Shown here: piece after piece, positions 42,292 to 54,002 of the stretch
Layout: each line of letters begins with the position of its first letter
Position numbering within the stretch: position 1 is the first letter of the stretch
DNA from: Thiohalophilus thiocyanatoxydans
GTDB lineage: Bacteria > Pseudomonadota > Gammaproteobacteria > UBA6429 > Thiohalophilaceae
Direction of reading: 5' to 3'
Length of the DNA stretch: 64,000 bases
Assembly: GCF_004366735.1 (NCBI RefSeq)
Contig: NZ_SOQX01000002.1
Coordinates: forward strand, 496,001 to 560,000
Notes under the pieces: generated by a model
Seen by the model: only the letters and a program-made list of their open reading frames with translations
The model's database searches: none
Told to the model about the DNA's origin: nothing
Made by a program: the position numbers and the translations under genes

Positions 42292-44091
42292 ATGAGTCAA
42301 ATAAGCGATCTGATCAGCCAGGAAGACGCCGGCAACCTGCACGGCCTGTTTCAGGAACGGGTGCGGCGCAGTCCGCAACGCATTGCCTATCGTCACTACT
42401 ACACCGAGAGTGAACAATGGGAGGATATCAACTGGCAACAAATGGCCGATGACGTCGCCCGCTGGCAGGCGGCGCTCGCGCGGGAAAACCTGGAGAGTGG
42501 CGCGCGCGTCGGGCTGATCCTGCGCAACTGCCCCGAATGGGTCAAGTTCGAGCAGGCCGCCCTCGGGCTGGGCCTGGTGGTCGTGCCCCTGTACACCAAC
42601 GATCGTCCCGACAACATCGCCTACATTATCGACAATGCCGATGTTAAATGCCTGCTGTTCGAAGGCGAGGAACACTGGCAAGTGCTGCAGGGTGTCATGG
42701 ATCGCCTCGGTACGGTCCAACGCTTTATCAGCCTGCACTATCTTGACCATCAGGAAGCTGACCGCCTTACTGCCATCGACCAATGGCTCCCCGACAAACA
42801 CACCAGACCGGCTCTGCCCGATATCGAACCCCGGGATCTGGCCTCGATTGTCTACACCTCGGGCACCACCGGCAAACCCAAGGGGGTGATGCTGAGCCAC
42901 GAGAATATTCTCTGGAATGCCTGCGCCTGCGCGAAGTGCGAGCGCTTTTATAACGATGACATGTATCTCTCCTTCCTGCCGTTGTCACACATGTTCGAGC
43001 GCACCGCGGGTTATTATCTGCCCATGGTGGCCGGTTCCACCGTGGCCTATGCACGCTCCATTGAACAACTGGCCGAGGACCTAGTGAGCATCCGGCCGAC
43101 CATTCTGGTCTCGGTGCCGCGGATCTACGAACGGGTCAACAACAAGATCAAGGCGCAGCTGGAAACCAAATCCCCCCTGGCCCGCAAACTGTTTCTCGGC
43201 GCGGTGGCCACCGGCTGGCAAATGTTCGAACACCAGCAGGGTCGCGATCACTGGCGTCCGGGACAATTGCTCTGGCCCGTTTTTAAAGCGCTGGTGGCGA
43301 AGAAAATCATGCAAAAACTCGGCGGACGGCTGCGCATCGCCGTCTGCGGGGGCGCGCCGCTGCCCACCGATGTCGCCCGAACCTTTATCGGCCTGGGTCT
43401 GCCGCTGCTGCAGGGCTATGGCATGACCGAACTGAGTCCGGTAGCGACCGTCAATCGCCGCGACAATAACGATCCCGCCAGTGTCGGCACGGTGCTCGAC
43501 GATGTGGAAGTCCAACTGGGCGAGAACGACGAACTGCTGGTGCGCAGTCCCGGCATCATGAAAGGCTACTGGAACAACGAGGAGGCCACGCGCGAGCTCA
43601 TCGACGATCAGGGTTGGCTGCATACCGGCGATGTGGCGCGGATCGACAACGGCTTTGTCTATATCACCGGGCGCATCAAGGACATCATCGTCATGGCCAA
43701 CGGCGAGAAGGTCCCGCCGGCCGATATCGAAATGGCCATCGCCAGCGATCCCCTCTTCGATCAGGCCATGGTCATCGGCGAAGGCAAACCCTTTTTAAGC
43801 TGTATCACCGTCCTCAATCCCGACAGCTGGCAGAAAATCGCCGGTGATTACAACCTCGATCCCGATGACAGCGCCAGCCTGGAGAACGAGACCATCATCA
43901 AGCTGCTGCTGGACAAGATCAATCACCAGCTGCACGACTTTCCCGGCTATGCGAATATCTATTGCGTCAAGGCAACCCTGGCGCCCTGGACTATCGAAGA
44001 GGGTCTGATCACCCCGACCCTGAAACTCAAACGCAATGAGTTGATCGACAAGTTCCGGGATGACATCGACCGCTTCTACAAGGGCCACTGA
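42292..44091 (+). CDS. Long-chain acyl-CoA synthetase (AMP-forming)
   Basis: This 599-aa protein carries the adenylate-forming motifs: the P-loop-like SIVYTSGTTGKPKGVMLSHE (about 183-202), LLQGYGMTELSPVA, GWLHTGDVARIDNGFVYITG and GRIKDIIVMANGEKVPP. Length and the long-chain type resemble FAA1/COG1022 enzymes rather than E. coli FadD. It activates free fatty acids to acyl-CoA for the enzymes encoded upstream. The stop overlaps the thioesterase start (TGATG at 44089-44093). Confidence 0.9.
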   Translation: MSQISDLISQEDAGNLHGLFQERVRRSPQRIAYRHYYTESEQWEDINWQQMADDVARWQAALARENLESGARVGLILRNCPEWVKFEQAALGLGLVVVPLYTNDRPDNIAYIIDNADVKCLLFEGEEHWQVLQGVMDRLGTVQRFISLHYLDHQEADRLTAIDQWLPDKHTRPALPDIEPRDLASIVYTSGTTGKPKGVMLSHENILWNACACAKCERFYNDDMYLSFLPLSHMFERTAGYYLPMVAGSTVAYARSIEQLAEDLVSIRPTILVSVPRIYERVNNKIKAQLETKSPLARKLFLGAVATGWQMFEHQQGRDHWRPGQLLWPVFKALVAKKIMQKLGGRLRIAVCGGAPLPTDVARTFIGLGLPLLQGYGMTELSPVATVNRRDNNDPASVGTVLDDVEVQLGENDELLVRSPGIMKGYWNNEEATRELIDDQGWLHTGDVARIDNGFVYITGRIKDIIVMANGEKVPPADIEMAIASDPLFDQAMVIGEGKPFLSCITVLNPDSWQKIAGDYNLDPDDSASLENETIIKLLLDKINHQLHDFPGYANIYCVKATLAPWTIEEGLITPTLKLKRNELIDKFRDDIDRFYKGH

Positions 44092-44498
44092 TGAGCGAAA
44101 GCCTGCACTCCGACAAACTGCCCCGGGGCGAAGAACCCCAGATCCGGGTCATGGCCATGCCGGCCGACACCAACGCCTCCGGCGACATCTTCGGCGGCTG
44201 GCTCATGTCCCAGGTGGATATTGCCGGCAGCATCGCCGCCTATCGCCGGGCCCGCGGGCGCATCGTCACCATCGCGGTCAACGAATTCCGCTTCATCAAC
44301 CCGGTCTACGTCGGCGACCTGGTCAGCCTCTATTCGCGGGTGATCCACGTCGGCAACACCTCCATCCGGGTCATGATCGAAGGCTTCGCCGAACGCAGCC
44401 GCGGCACCGACGAATGCGACCGCGTCGCCGAAGCCGAAATCACCTACGTCGCCATCGACGAACAGGGCAAACCTCGCCCGGTGGGCGATAGTGCTTAG
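44091..44498 (+). CDS. yciA: Acyl-CoA thioesterase, YciA-type hotdog
   Basis: This 135-aa hotdog protein shows MPADTNASGDIFGGWLMSQV, with the catalytic Asp (DIFGGW), EFRFINPVYVGDLVSLYSRV and CDRVAEAEITYVAIDE. YciA enzymes hydrolyse short and medium acyl-CoA and may relieve CoA trapping in beta-oxidation. The ATG overlaps the previous stop. The last codons and stop (gtgcttag) form the left end of a heptamer hairpin. Confidence 0.9.
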   Translation: MSESLHSDKLPRGEEPQIRVMAMPADTNASGDIFGGWLMSQVDIAGSIAAYRRARGRIVTIAVNEFRFINPVYVGDLVSLYSRVIHVGNTSIRVMIEGFAERSRGTDECDRVAEAEITYVAIDEQGKPRPVGDSA

Positions 44499-44620
44499 TT
44501 CTGAGTTCTGAGTTCTGAGTTCTGAGTACTTAGTTCTTAGAGGTAGGCCGGATATAGCAACGCGGTATCCGGCATTCAGGCTAAGCACTCGGAACTCGGA
44601 ACTCAGAACTCAGAACTTAT
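44491..44620. repeat. Large nested hairpin of heptamer arrays around a 30-bp element
   Basis: Left arm: gtgcttag followed by four ttctgag heptads, tacttag, ttcttag. Core: gtaggccggatatagcaacg followed by cggtatccggc, itself palindromic. Right arm: ctaagcac and inverted heptads ctcggaa, ctcggaa, ctcagaa, ctcagaa. The two arms are reverse complements over about 35 bp. The left end includes the yciA stop codon (44496-44498). Confidence 0.85.
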
Positions 44621-44624
44621 TACC

Positions 44625-44831
44625 ATGCCCTACGACCGTATTGATGAACTCCCCGATTCGGTGCGCAATCACCTGCCCAACAAGGCTCAGCATATCTACA
44701 AGGAAGCCTTCAACCACGCCTGGGAGGAATATGCGGATCAGGACGACCGTGAGGCCACGGCGCACAAGGTGGCCTGGAGTGCAGTCAAGAAAAAGTATCG
44801 GAAAAGCGGAGAGAAATGGGTTGAGAAATAA
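44625..44831 (+). CDS. chaB: ChaB family protein
   Basis: This 68-aa protein begins MPYDRIDELPDSVRNHLPNK and ends in AWSAVKKKYRKSGEKWVEK, the full ChaB domain. ChaB was named as a regulator of the Ca2+/Na+ antiporter ChaA in E. coli, but its function is not well established, and no chaA is in the window. It stands alone right after the heptamer hairpin and 90 bp before the end of the minus-strand SET gene. Confidence 0.85.
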   Translation: MPYDRIDELPDSVRNHLPNKAQHIYKEAFNHAWEEYADQDDREATAHKVAWSAVKKKYRKSGEKWVEK

Positions 44832-44889
44832 CTCGTAACTTTTTGTTTTTATAGATTTATCAGGTTATTTACACCGACCCGGATTGCAG

Positions 44890-44915
44890 GGTGGCTCAGG
44901 CAATGCGGAGCCACC
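44890..44915. terminator. Possible bidirectional terminator between chaB and the SET gene
   Basis: ggtggctc and gagccacc flank a 10-nt loop in the gap between two converging genes. There is no clear U-tract. Confidence 0.45.
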
Positions 44916-44921
44916 GCATCC

Positions 44922-45227
44922 TCAATCTTCCCACTCATCCCCGTAATTGTGCACCAGCTCCTCACCGGGCTTGATGTTCTTGAGCGCCATCACGGTCAGA
45001 TCGTCGTAATAGGCCACATTCGCCTTGCGCGAGTGATTGATAAAGCGAAAATCGCAGATCACCTCACGCCCCTTGCCATCATCACACCACAGCACATAGG
45101 GCCCGTCCTTTTTCGCCGCACGGGTCTTGAGATTCCCCAGGAATTCACCTTTTTTGATCGGCGCCGTGGCAAACAGCCCCTTGCCGTGGATCGGGCTTTC
45201 GCCCACTTCATATTTACTGTCTGTCAT
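44922..45227 (-). CDS. SET-domain protein (lysine methyltransferase-like)
   Basis: I start at ATG 45227 (101 aa); the longer frame is a shadow of tatD. The small SET domain is complete: SPIHGKGLFATAPIKKGEFL at the N-terminus, FRFINHSRKANVAYYDDLTV with the NHS motif, and the C-terminal EELVHNYGDEWED with the catalytic Tyr. Such single-domain proteins are found in many bacteria. Targets are unknown. The start overlaps the end of tatD by 14 nt, so it is the last gene of the fab-tatD block. Confidence 0.82.
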   Translation of the reverse strand: MTDSKYEVGESPIHGKGLFATAPIKKGEFLGNLKTRAAKKDGPYVLWCDDGKGREVICDFRFINHSRKANVAYYDDLTVMALKNIKPGEELVHNYGDEWED

Positions 45228-45996
45228 GTCTGAAAAGCTCAAAGTAATTGTGGGTTGTCTGTTCAGCAATCGTCTCAACTTCCGTCCCGCGCAGTTCGGC
45301 GATAAATTCGGCGACGTGGCGGGTCCAGGCGGGCTGATTGCTTTTGCCGCGGTACGGGACCGGGGCGAGATAGGGGGAGTCGGTTTCGACGAGGTAGCGG
45401 TCGGCCGGGACGTTTTTCGCCACTTCCTGCAGCGCCTTGGCGTTTTTGAAGGTGACGATGCCGGAAAAAGAGATGTGGAAGTTGAGATCCAGCGCTTTTT
45501 TGGCGGTCTCCCAGTCCTCGACGAAACAGTGCATGACGCCGCCGATCTCGTCGGCGCCCTCTTCTTGCATGACGCGCAAGGTATCATCGGTGGCGTCACG
45601 CATGTGGATGATCAGCGGCTTGTCACTCTGTTTGGCGGCGGCGATGTGGCGGCGGAAACGGTCCCGTTGCCATTGGAGATCGCCTTCGCTGCGAAAGTAA
45701 TCCAGACCGGTCTCGCCGATGGCGACGATGTTCTCATCCGCCGCCAGTTCGACCAATTCATCGACCTCCGGATCGTGGCCTTCATCCTCATTGGGATGCA
45801 CGCCCACGGACGCGGAAATGAAGTCGTACTGGCGGGCGACATCCAGCACCTCGGTGCGGTTTTCCATGTTGATGCAGACGCACAGCATGTGCTCCACCCC
45901 GTGCTCGCGGGCGTTTTGCAGCGCACCTTCGAGCTTGCCGTCGAAGGGTTCGAGATCGAGACGATCAAGATGACAATGGGAATCGACCAGATACAT
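45214..45996 (-). CDS. tatD: TatD family metal-dependent hydrolase/DNase
   Basis: This 260-aa TIM-barrel protein has DSHCHLDRLDLEPF at the N-terminus (two metal-binding His), the AIGETGLDYF motif with Glu, PLIIHMRDATDDTL, MHCFVEDWE and LVETDSPYLAPVPYRGKSNQ with the last Asp. The family includes 3'-5' DNases and D-Tyr-tRNA-related hydrolases. In E. coli the relative YcfH follows holB, as here after the PilZ gene. The gap to PilZ (45997-46124) contains a heptamer array. Confidence 0.92.
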   Translation of the reverse strand: MYLVDSHCHLDRLDLEPFDGKLEGALQNAREHGVEHMLCVCINMENRTEVLDVARQYDFISASVGVHPNEDEGHDPEVDELVELAADENIVAIGETGLDYFRSEGDLQWQRDRFRRHIAAAKQSDKPLIIHMRDATDDTLRVMQEEGADEIGGVMHCFVEDWETAKKALDLNFHISFSGIVTFKNAKALQEVAKNVPADRYLVETDSPYLAPVPYRGKSNQPAWTRHVAEFIAELRGTEVETIAEQTTHNYFELFRHDRQ

Positions 45997-46046
45997 AAAG
46001 CTTTAATATCACCGGTGAATTTGGCCGTCTATGATACAACAGAAAA

Positions 46047-46105
46047 GTAACGAGGTACGAGGTACGAGTAACGAGGAAAACAAACGGGCCTTTTATCCCG
46101 GCCCT
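46047..46105 (+). repeat. Heptamer-period array (gtaacga/ggtacga type) with partial inverted copy
   Basis: Heptads gtaacga, ggtacga, ggtacga, gtaacga, ggaaaac are followed after 15 bp by ggccctcgtccctcggccct, a diverged reverse-complement relative. It sits between tatD and the PilZ gene. Confidence 0.65.
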
Positions 46106-46124
46106 CGTCCCTCGGCCCTGTTGT

Positions 46125-46493
46125 TTACATCGTGTGGGTCTGCCGATCGGATTTGAGGGCGCCGGCCAGGTAGGTTTCGATCTTGGTGCGGGCGTTGCCG
46201 CCGTCCTGTTCGCTGAACTGCACGCCAATGCCGGCGGCGCGGTTCCCCTGGGAGCCTTTGGGGGTGATCCAGACGATCTTGCCGGCGACCGGCAATTTTT
46301 CCTTCTCTTCCATCAGGGTCAGCAGCATGAAGACCTCGTCGCCGAGGTTGTAGCTTTTACTGGTGGGAATGAACAGCCCGCCGTTTTTGACAAAGGGCAT
46401 ATAGGCGGCATAAAGCGCGCTTTTGTCCTTGATGGTCAACGAGAGAATACCCTGTCGACCGCCACCGGGCGCTTTGGGAGGTTCTGCTGCCAT
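46125..46493 (-). CDS. pilZ: PilZ-domain protein
   Basis: This 122-aa protein resembles the type IV pilus PilZ protein: ILSLTIKDKSALYAAYMPFV, KNGGLFIPTSKSYNLGDEVF, VAGKIVWITPKGSQGNRAAG and IGVQFSEQDGG. The classic RxxxR...D/NxSxxG cyclic-di-GMP-binding motifs are not present, as in true PilZ. In Pseudomonas the gene lies directly after holB, exactly as here. It probably helps type IV pilus biogenesis. It is 24 nt from holB. Confidence 0.88.
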   Translation of the reverse strand: MAAEPPKAPGGGRQGILSLTIKDKSALYAAYMPFVKNGGLFIPTSKSYNLGDEVFMLLTLMEEKEKLPVAGKIVWITPKGSQGNRAAGIGVQFSEQDGGNARTKIETYLAGALKSDRQTHTM

Positions 46494-46517
46494 AAAATCC
46501 TCGTTCGCGTTGGTCGG

Positions 46518-49171
<2,654 letters not shown>

Positions 49172-49191
<20 letters not shown>

Positions 49192-50011
49192 GCTGCCATC
49201 GTACTGCGTCGAGTTTATCCTGAATCTGTTTGAGCCCCGGGAGGGAATCGAACAAACGCGCTTCCAGTTGTCGCACCGGCCAGAGACCGATCACGCTGTT
49301 GGTCAAAAACAGACCATCCGCCTCGTCCAGTGCCTGACGGGGATAATGACCGATCGCCACACTCAATCCCAGGGTCGGGGCCAGGTCGATGATCTGCTGG
49401 CGCATAATACCCTGTACGCCGCAGGCTGATAAGTCCGGGGTATGCAGTGTGTCACCCTTTAGCCAGAAAAGATTACTCATGGTGCCCTCGATCAGCCGAT
49501 CCTGTGTATCCAGCATCACCCCTTCCTGAATCGTCTCGGCATCCCACTCGCGACGAGCGAGTATCTGCTCCAGCCGGTTCAGGTGCTTGATCCCGGCCAG
49601 TTGCGGTTGCTCGGCCAGGCGGATGCTGCAAAAGCGCAAGCGCACACCCTGTTCGACATACTCGACCGGGTGCGCCGGCCAGGGGTGGAGCATCACAATG
49701 CGACTGACCACCGGATCAGCGGGCGCCAGATAACCCCGTCCACCCGAACCGCGAGTGAGGATCAATTTCAGCACCGCCTGCTGGCGGCCGCTCACGATCT
49801 CCCGGATGTCGGTGCGCCACAGAGCGGGATCGGGCATCGGGATACCCAGACGTTGTGCCCCGTCGGCCAGCCGCTGCAGATGGGCGTCGAGAAACTCGAC
49901 CTTGCCATTGCGCACCGCCAGGGTCTCGAACAGCCCGTCGCCGTACTGACAGGCGCGGTCGGTGATCGCCAGCTGGCGGCTCTCGATACCGTTAATCCGA
50001 CAGGCCAGCAT
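49172..50011 (-). CDS. pabC: 4-amino-4-deoxychorismate lyase
   Basis: This 279-aa fold-type IV PLP enzyme shows YGDGLFETLAVRNG at the N-terminus, the Lys in GIKHLNRLEQILARREW and the C-terminal EGTMSNLFWLKGDTLHTPDL. PabC releases pyruvate from aminodeoxychorismate to give p-aminobenzoate for folate. It is coupled to pabB (adjacent by 1 nt overlap), an arrangement common in gammaproteobacteria but different from E. coli, where pabB is elsewhere. Confidence 0.92.
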
Positions 50012-51369
50012 CAGCGCTCACTCCCCAGTGCCAGCAACATACCGCGAGCCTTGTGTTCGGTTTCCTGCAGCTCGTTTTCCCCAATCGAATCGAACACCAG
50101 GCCCGCGCCGGCGCGTAAAGCGATGTGTTCATGCTGCTGGGTAATGGTGCGGATTAAAATATTCAGATCGAGATCGCCGTTATGATTCAGATAGCCCAGT
50201 GAGCCGGTATAGGCACCGCGCGGGACCTGTTCGAGTTCGGCGATGATCGCCATGCAGCGCTCCTTGGGACAGCCGGTAATGGTGCCGCCCGGAAATACCG
50301 CGCGAATCACCTTGCCCGGGGTTACGTCCCTGCGCAGTCGGCCCGTGACATTGGAGACGATGTGATGCACATGGGCGTAGGTTTCCAGCCCCATCAGCTC
50401 GTCGACCTCGACACTGCCCGGCTCGCAGACCCGTCCCAGGTCATTGCGCTCCAGATCGATCAGCATAATATGTTCGGCGCGCTCCTTGGGATGGCCGATC
50501 AGCTCCTGCAGATTGGCTGTATCGCCGTGTTGCTCCTTGCCCCGTGGCCGGGTTCCGGCGATCGGGCGGGTTTCGATACACCCGTCAGCAACCTTGACCA
50601 GTCGTTCGGGCGAGGAACTGATGACATTCAACCCCGGCAATTGCGCCAGGGCGGCAAATGGTGCCGGGTTGGCGTGGCATAACTGCTGATAAAGATCCGC
50701 TGCCGGTGACGGCGTCACGCTACCCTGCCAACCGCGCGACAGATTCACCTGAAACACATCACCTTCGACGATGTAATGTTTTACTCGCTCGACGCCGCGC
50801 AGATAATGTTGCGGATCATCCGCTTCCATTTTGACCGAGATTGCCGGCAGCGCATTACGCGCCAGTCCGGTGACATGTTCAACATCCTGCGCCATTTGCG
50901 CCAGTTTCGACTCCTGACCGGGTTCGGCCTGCAGCGTGGTTTGCCCCGTTTGATGATCATGGATCACCGCCGCCGGAATCCGTGTCAGCACCGCAACGGG
51001 TTGCTCACTATCCATTGGCAGGGTCAGCCGCGGTTCAATCTGTCCGGCCAGTTCATAGCCCAGATAAACAAACCAGCCCCCGGTAAAGGGCAGATCATCA
51101 GACATCCCCGCATCGAGTTGTTCTTCGCGCCAGAGCCGATCCAGTAATTCAAGAAAATCGCCTTCACTATAAGACTGCCCGTTGCGGGTAATGCGATTAT
51201 CCGACCACAGGGCGTAACTGTCACCCGGGAAAGCAAACAGGATGTCATAGCGCGCCGTCACCGGCCGCGGTTCCGCCATCACGGCGCTTTGCAACAAAAA
51301 GGGATAGCGTTCAGGGTTCAGGCGGTGTAATGCCAGCAGGTCGACCTGTTTGGTTTCGGTGCTTGGCAT
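50011..51369 (-). CDS. pabB: Aminodeoxychorismate synthase component I
   Basis: From ATG 51369 the protein is 452 aa. The chorismate-binding core is visible: VNLSRGWQGSVTPSPAADLY, SSSPERLVKVADGCIETRPI, AGTRPRGKEQHGD, HIMLIDLERNDLGRVCEPGS and IRAVFPGGTITGCPKERCMA. With a PabA glutaminase it makes aminodeoxychorismate from chorismate. No pabA is in the window. It is followed by pabC for the next step. Confidence 0.92.
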   Translation of the reverse strand: MPSTETKQVDLLALHRLNPERYPFLLQSAVMAEPRPVTARYDILFAFPGDSYALWSDNRITRNGQSYSEGDFLELLDRLWREEQLDAGMSDDLPFTGGWFVYLGYELAGQIEPRLTLPMDSEQPVAVLTRIPAAVIHDHQTGQTTLQAEPGQESKLAQMAQDVEHVTGLARNALPAISVKMEADDPQHYLRGVERVKHYIVEGDVFQVNLSRGWQGSVTPSPAADLYQQLCHANPAPFAALAQLPGLNVISSSPERLVKVADGCIETRPIAGTRPRGKEQHGDTANLQELIGHPKERAEHIMLIDLERNDLGRVCEPGSVEVDELMGLETYAHVHHIVSNVTGRLRRDVTPGKVIRAVFPGGTITGCPKERCMAIIAELEQVPRGAYTGSLGYLNHNGDLDLNILIRTITQQHEHIALRAGAGLVFDSIGENELQETEHKARGMLLALGSER

Positions 51370-51435
51370 GAGAGTCTCTCGCTGAACCACCTTACAGTCA
51401 CTAAACCGACTTTGTGTCCCAGGTCGACAGTAATC

Positions 51436-51474
51436 AGGTCCTAGCTGCTAGCTGCTAGTAACTAGAACCTGGCC
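51436..51474 (+). repeat. Heptamer-period array (tagctgc type) between pabB and fabF
   Basis: Heptads caggtcc, tagctgc, tagctgc, tagtaac, tagaacc, tggcccg. It lies 9 nt from the fabF stop on the complementary strand. Confidence 0.7.
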
Positions 51475-51482
51475 CGAAGGGC

Positions 51483-52724
51483 CTAAGTCGGTTTGCAGAA
51501 GACCAGGGTGCCGTTGGTGCCGCCGAAGCCGAACGAGTTGGACAGTGCTGTGTCGATCTTCATCGGCCGGGCTTCGCCGGCGACGAAATCGAGATCGCAG
51601 TTCTCGCTTGGATTGAAAATATTGATCGTCGGCGGAGCCACCTGATCGCGGATCGCCAGGCAGGTGAAGATCGCCTCGATCCCGCCGGCGGCGCCCAGCA
51701 GATGGCCGGTCATCGATTTGGTGGAACTCATCGCCAGTTTGTAGGCGCGATCGCCGAACGTGCGTTTGGCGGCGGCGACTTCCGCGGCATCGCCCGCCGG
51801 GGTCGAAGTGCCGTGGGCATTGATGTAATCGATCTGCTGCGGATCGATGGCCGCGTTTTTCAATGCGGCATTCATGCAGCGGGCCGCCCCCTCGCCGCCT
51901 TCCGACGGCGAGGTCATATGATACGCATCACCGCTCATACCGTAGCCAATCACTTCGGCATAAATGGTCGCACCGCGTGCTTTGGCCTGTTCGTACTCTT
52001 CCAGCACCACGACACCGGCACCGTCACCCAGAACAAACCCGTCGCGCTCCTGATCCCAGGGGCGGCTGGCGGTTTGCGGATCGTCGTTACGCGTGGACAG
52101 GGCACGGGCCGCGGCAAAACCGCCCAGCCCGGAGGGGGTGGTCGCCATTTCGGCACCACCGGCGATCATCACATCGGCATCGCCGTATTCGATCAGACGC
52201 GCCGCATCGCCGATGCTGTGGGTCGCGGTGGCGCAGGCGGTGACCAGGGCGATGTTCGGTCCCTTGAAGCCGTAACGGATCGACAGGTTGCCGGAGATCA
52301 TGTTGATGATCGAAGCGGGAATCAGAAATGGCGAGAACTTGCGCGGACCGCCTTTCTCGAAAGCTTCGTAGTTCTTTTCAATCGTACCCAGACCGCCGAT
52401 ACCTGACCCGATCGACACGCCTATGCGCTCGGCGTTACTCTCGGACACTTCCAGCCCGCTGTGCTCGATTGCCTCAATGGCCGCGGCGATGCCGTAATGG
52501 ATAAAGGTATCCATCTTGCGCGCATCCTTGCTGGACATGATGCTGCTAACATCAAAATCCCGAACCGAACCGCCGAAACGTACTGCAAACCCGGACACAT
52601 CGAAATGGTCAATCGGACCGATGCCGCTGTTGCCGGCCAGAATATTTTCCCAGGCTGTTTTGACGTTATTACCGACGGGCGACAACATACCCATGCCGGT
52701 GACAACAACACGACGTTTTGACAC
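51483..52724 (-). CDS. fabF: Beta-ketoacyl-ACP synthase II
   Basis: This 413-aa condensing enzyme has the Cys-His-His triad: [20 protein letters not shown] (Cys163 region), [14 protein letters not shown], and [20 protein letters not shown]. It elongates acyl-ACP chains, including to cis-vaccenate. It follows acpP by 109 nt, and a hairpin with a T-run lies between them, which would reduce its transcription relative to acpP. Confidence 0.97.
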   Translation of the reverse strand: MSKRRVVVTGMGMLSPVGNNVKTAWENILAGNSGIGPIDHFDVSGFAVRFGGSVRDFDVSSIMSSKDARKMDTFIHYGIAAAIEAIEHSGLEVSESNAERIGVSIGSGIGGLGTIEKNYEAFEKGGPRKFSPFLIPASIINMISGNLSIRYGFKGPNIALVTACATATHSIGDAARLIEYGDADVMIAGGAEMATTPSGLGGFAAARALSTRNDDPQTASRPWDQERDGFVLGDGAGVVVLEEYEQAKARGATIYAEVIGYGMSGDAYHMTSPSEGGEGAARCMNAALKNAAIDPQQIDYINAHGTSTPAGDAAEVAAAKRTFGDRAYKLAMSSTKSMTGHLLGAAGGIEAIFTCLAIRDQVAPPTINIFNPSENCDLDFVAGEARPMKIDTALSNSFGFGGTNGTLVFCKPT

Positions 52725-52775
52725 GGTGAGTCCTCTTAGCAGTCGTTGCTATTGATGGCGAGACGGAATATAAGC

Positions 52776-52810
52776 AAAAGGCCGCACTCACAGTTTAACG
52801 TGGTGCGGCC
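52776..52810 (-). terminator. Attenuator-like terminator between acpP and fabF
   Basis: On the minus strand ggccgcac...gtgcggcc with a 15-nt loop is followed by ttttgc. Placed between acpP and fabF, it would let acpP transcripts exceed fabF transcripts. Confidence 0.7.
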
Positions 52811-52833
52811 TGCAGAAACGCTTAGCAGGTCGA

Positions 52834-53070
52834 TTACTTAACGTTGTTGTTAATGTAATCGATGGCCTGCTGAACGGTGGTAATCTTCTCGGCGTCTTCA
52901 TCCGGAATCTCGGTTTCGAACTCTTCTTCCAGAGCCATCACCAATTCCACGGTATCCAGTGAATCTGCGCCCAGATCATCAACGAAAGACGCTTCTTTGG
53001 TGACCTCTTCCGCCTTCACGCCCAATTGTTCAACTACGATTTTTTCTACGCGTTCTTCAACACTGCTCAT
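52834..53070 (-). CDS. acpP: Acyl carrier protein
   Basis: This 78-aa acidic protein is canonical: [20 protein letters not shown] and the phosphopantetheine Ser in [23 protein letters not shown] carries the growing fatty acyl chain. It is followed by a terminator hairpin and then fabF. Confidence 0.98.
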   Translation of the reverse strand: MSSVEERVEKIVVEQLGVKAEEVTKEASFVDDLGADSLDTVELVMALEEEFETEIPDEDAEKITTVQQAIDYINNNVK

Positions 53071-53229
53071 GTGTTTTCATCCTCTTAATGTTTGAAACTT
53101 TCAGCCCTGAGCGCTGTGTGCGGCCGCTATTGTAGTGAAATCATGGTCAATATGCCACATTCCAGACCGTTAAACACCCCGCACTTTGACACCCGTATTA
53201 GTCTATTAAATTCATCAACTTACAGTAAT

Positions 53230-53973
53230 CTAGGCCATATACATCCCGCCGTTGACGTGCAGTGTCTCGCCAGTGATATAGGCCGCGCCGGGTGAGGCCA
53301 GGAAGGCGACCGCCTTGGCAATTTCCGCCGGCTCCCCCAGCCGGGCCAGCGGGATCTGCCCCAGCAGCGCCTCACGCTGGGCCTCGGGCAGGGCCCGGGT
53401 CATATCGGTGTCGATGAACCCGGGGGCCACCACGTTGACGGTGATGCCGCGCGAGCCCACTTCCCGGGCCAGCGATTTGCTGAAGCCGATGACCCCGGCC
53501 TTGGCCGCCGCGTAGTTGGCCTGCCCGGCGTTGCCGGAAACCCCCACCACCGAGGCGATGCTGATAATCCGGCCTTTTTTGGCCTTGCTCATCGGCCGCA
53601 GGCAGGCCTTGGTCAGACGGAAGATGGAATTCAGGTTGGTGTTGATAATATCTTCCCACTCCTCGTCTTTCATACGCATCAGCAGGTTGTCACGAGTGAT
53701 GCCGGCATTGTTGATCAGAATGCTCGGCGCCGCATAGCTGGCTTCCACCTGCTTGAGAGCGGCATCGATACTGGCCGAGTCGGTGACATCCATCATCACC
53801 CCCATGCCCTCGATCCCGTTCTCCTTTAAATAAGCGGTGATCTTGCCGGCACCGTCCTCGGAGGTCGCCGTACCGATCACTTTCGCGCCCTGACGCCCCA
53901 GCTCCAGCGCGATCTCCTTGCCAATACCGCGACTGGCACCGGAGACAAAGGCAATTTCGTTTTCAAGGCTCAT
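53230..53973 (-). CDS. fabG: 3-oxoacyl-ACP reductase
   Basis: This 247-aa short-chain dehydrogenase shows the cofactor motif VSGASRGIGKEIALELG, NNAGITRDNLLMRMKDEEW, the catalytic Ser/Tyr/Lys (IASVVGVSGNAGQANYAAAK) and PGFIDTDMTRALPE. It reduces 3-oxoacyl-ACP with NADPH. A gap of 159 bp separates it from acpP, and a CACGAAG-type hairpin separates it from fabD. Confidence 0.97.
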   Translation of the reverse strand: MSLENEIAFVSGASRGIGKEIALELGRQGAKVIGTATSEDGAGKITAYLKENGIEGMGVMMDVTDSASIDAALKQVEASYAAPSILINNAGITRDNLLMRMKDEEWEDIINTNLNSIFRLTKACLRPMSKAKKGRIISIASVVGVSGNAGQANYAAAKAGVIGFSKSLAREVGSRGITVNVVAPGFIDTDMTRALPEAQREALLGQIPLARLGEPAEIAKAVAFLASPGAAYITGETLHVNGGMYMA

Positions 53974-54002
53974 AGGTTCTCTCCCAATTCTTGCTTAATT
54001 TT

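Noticed and set aside
45228-45599. N-terminal extension of the SET protein
   Set aside because: The extra 124 codons are an off-frame reading of tatD, Ser/Arg/Pro-rich, and not part of the SET domain.
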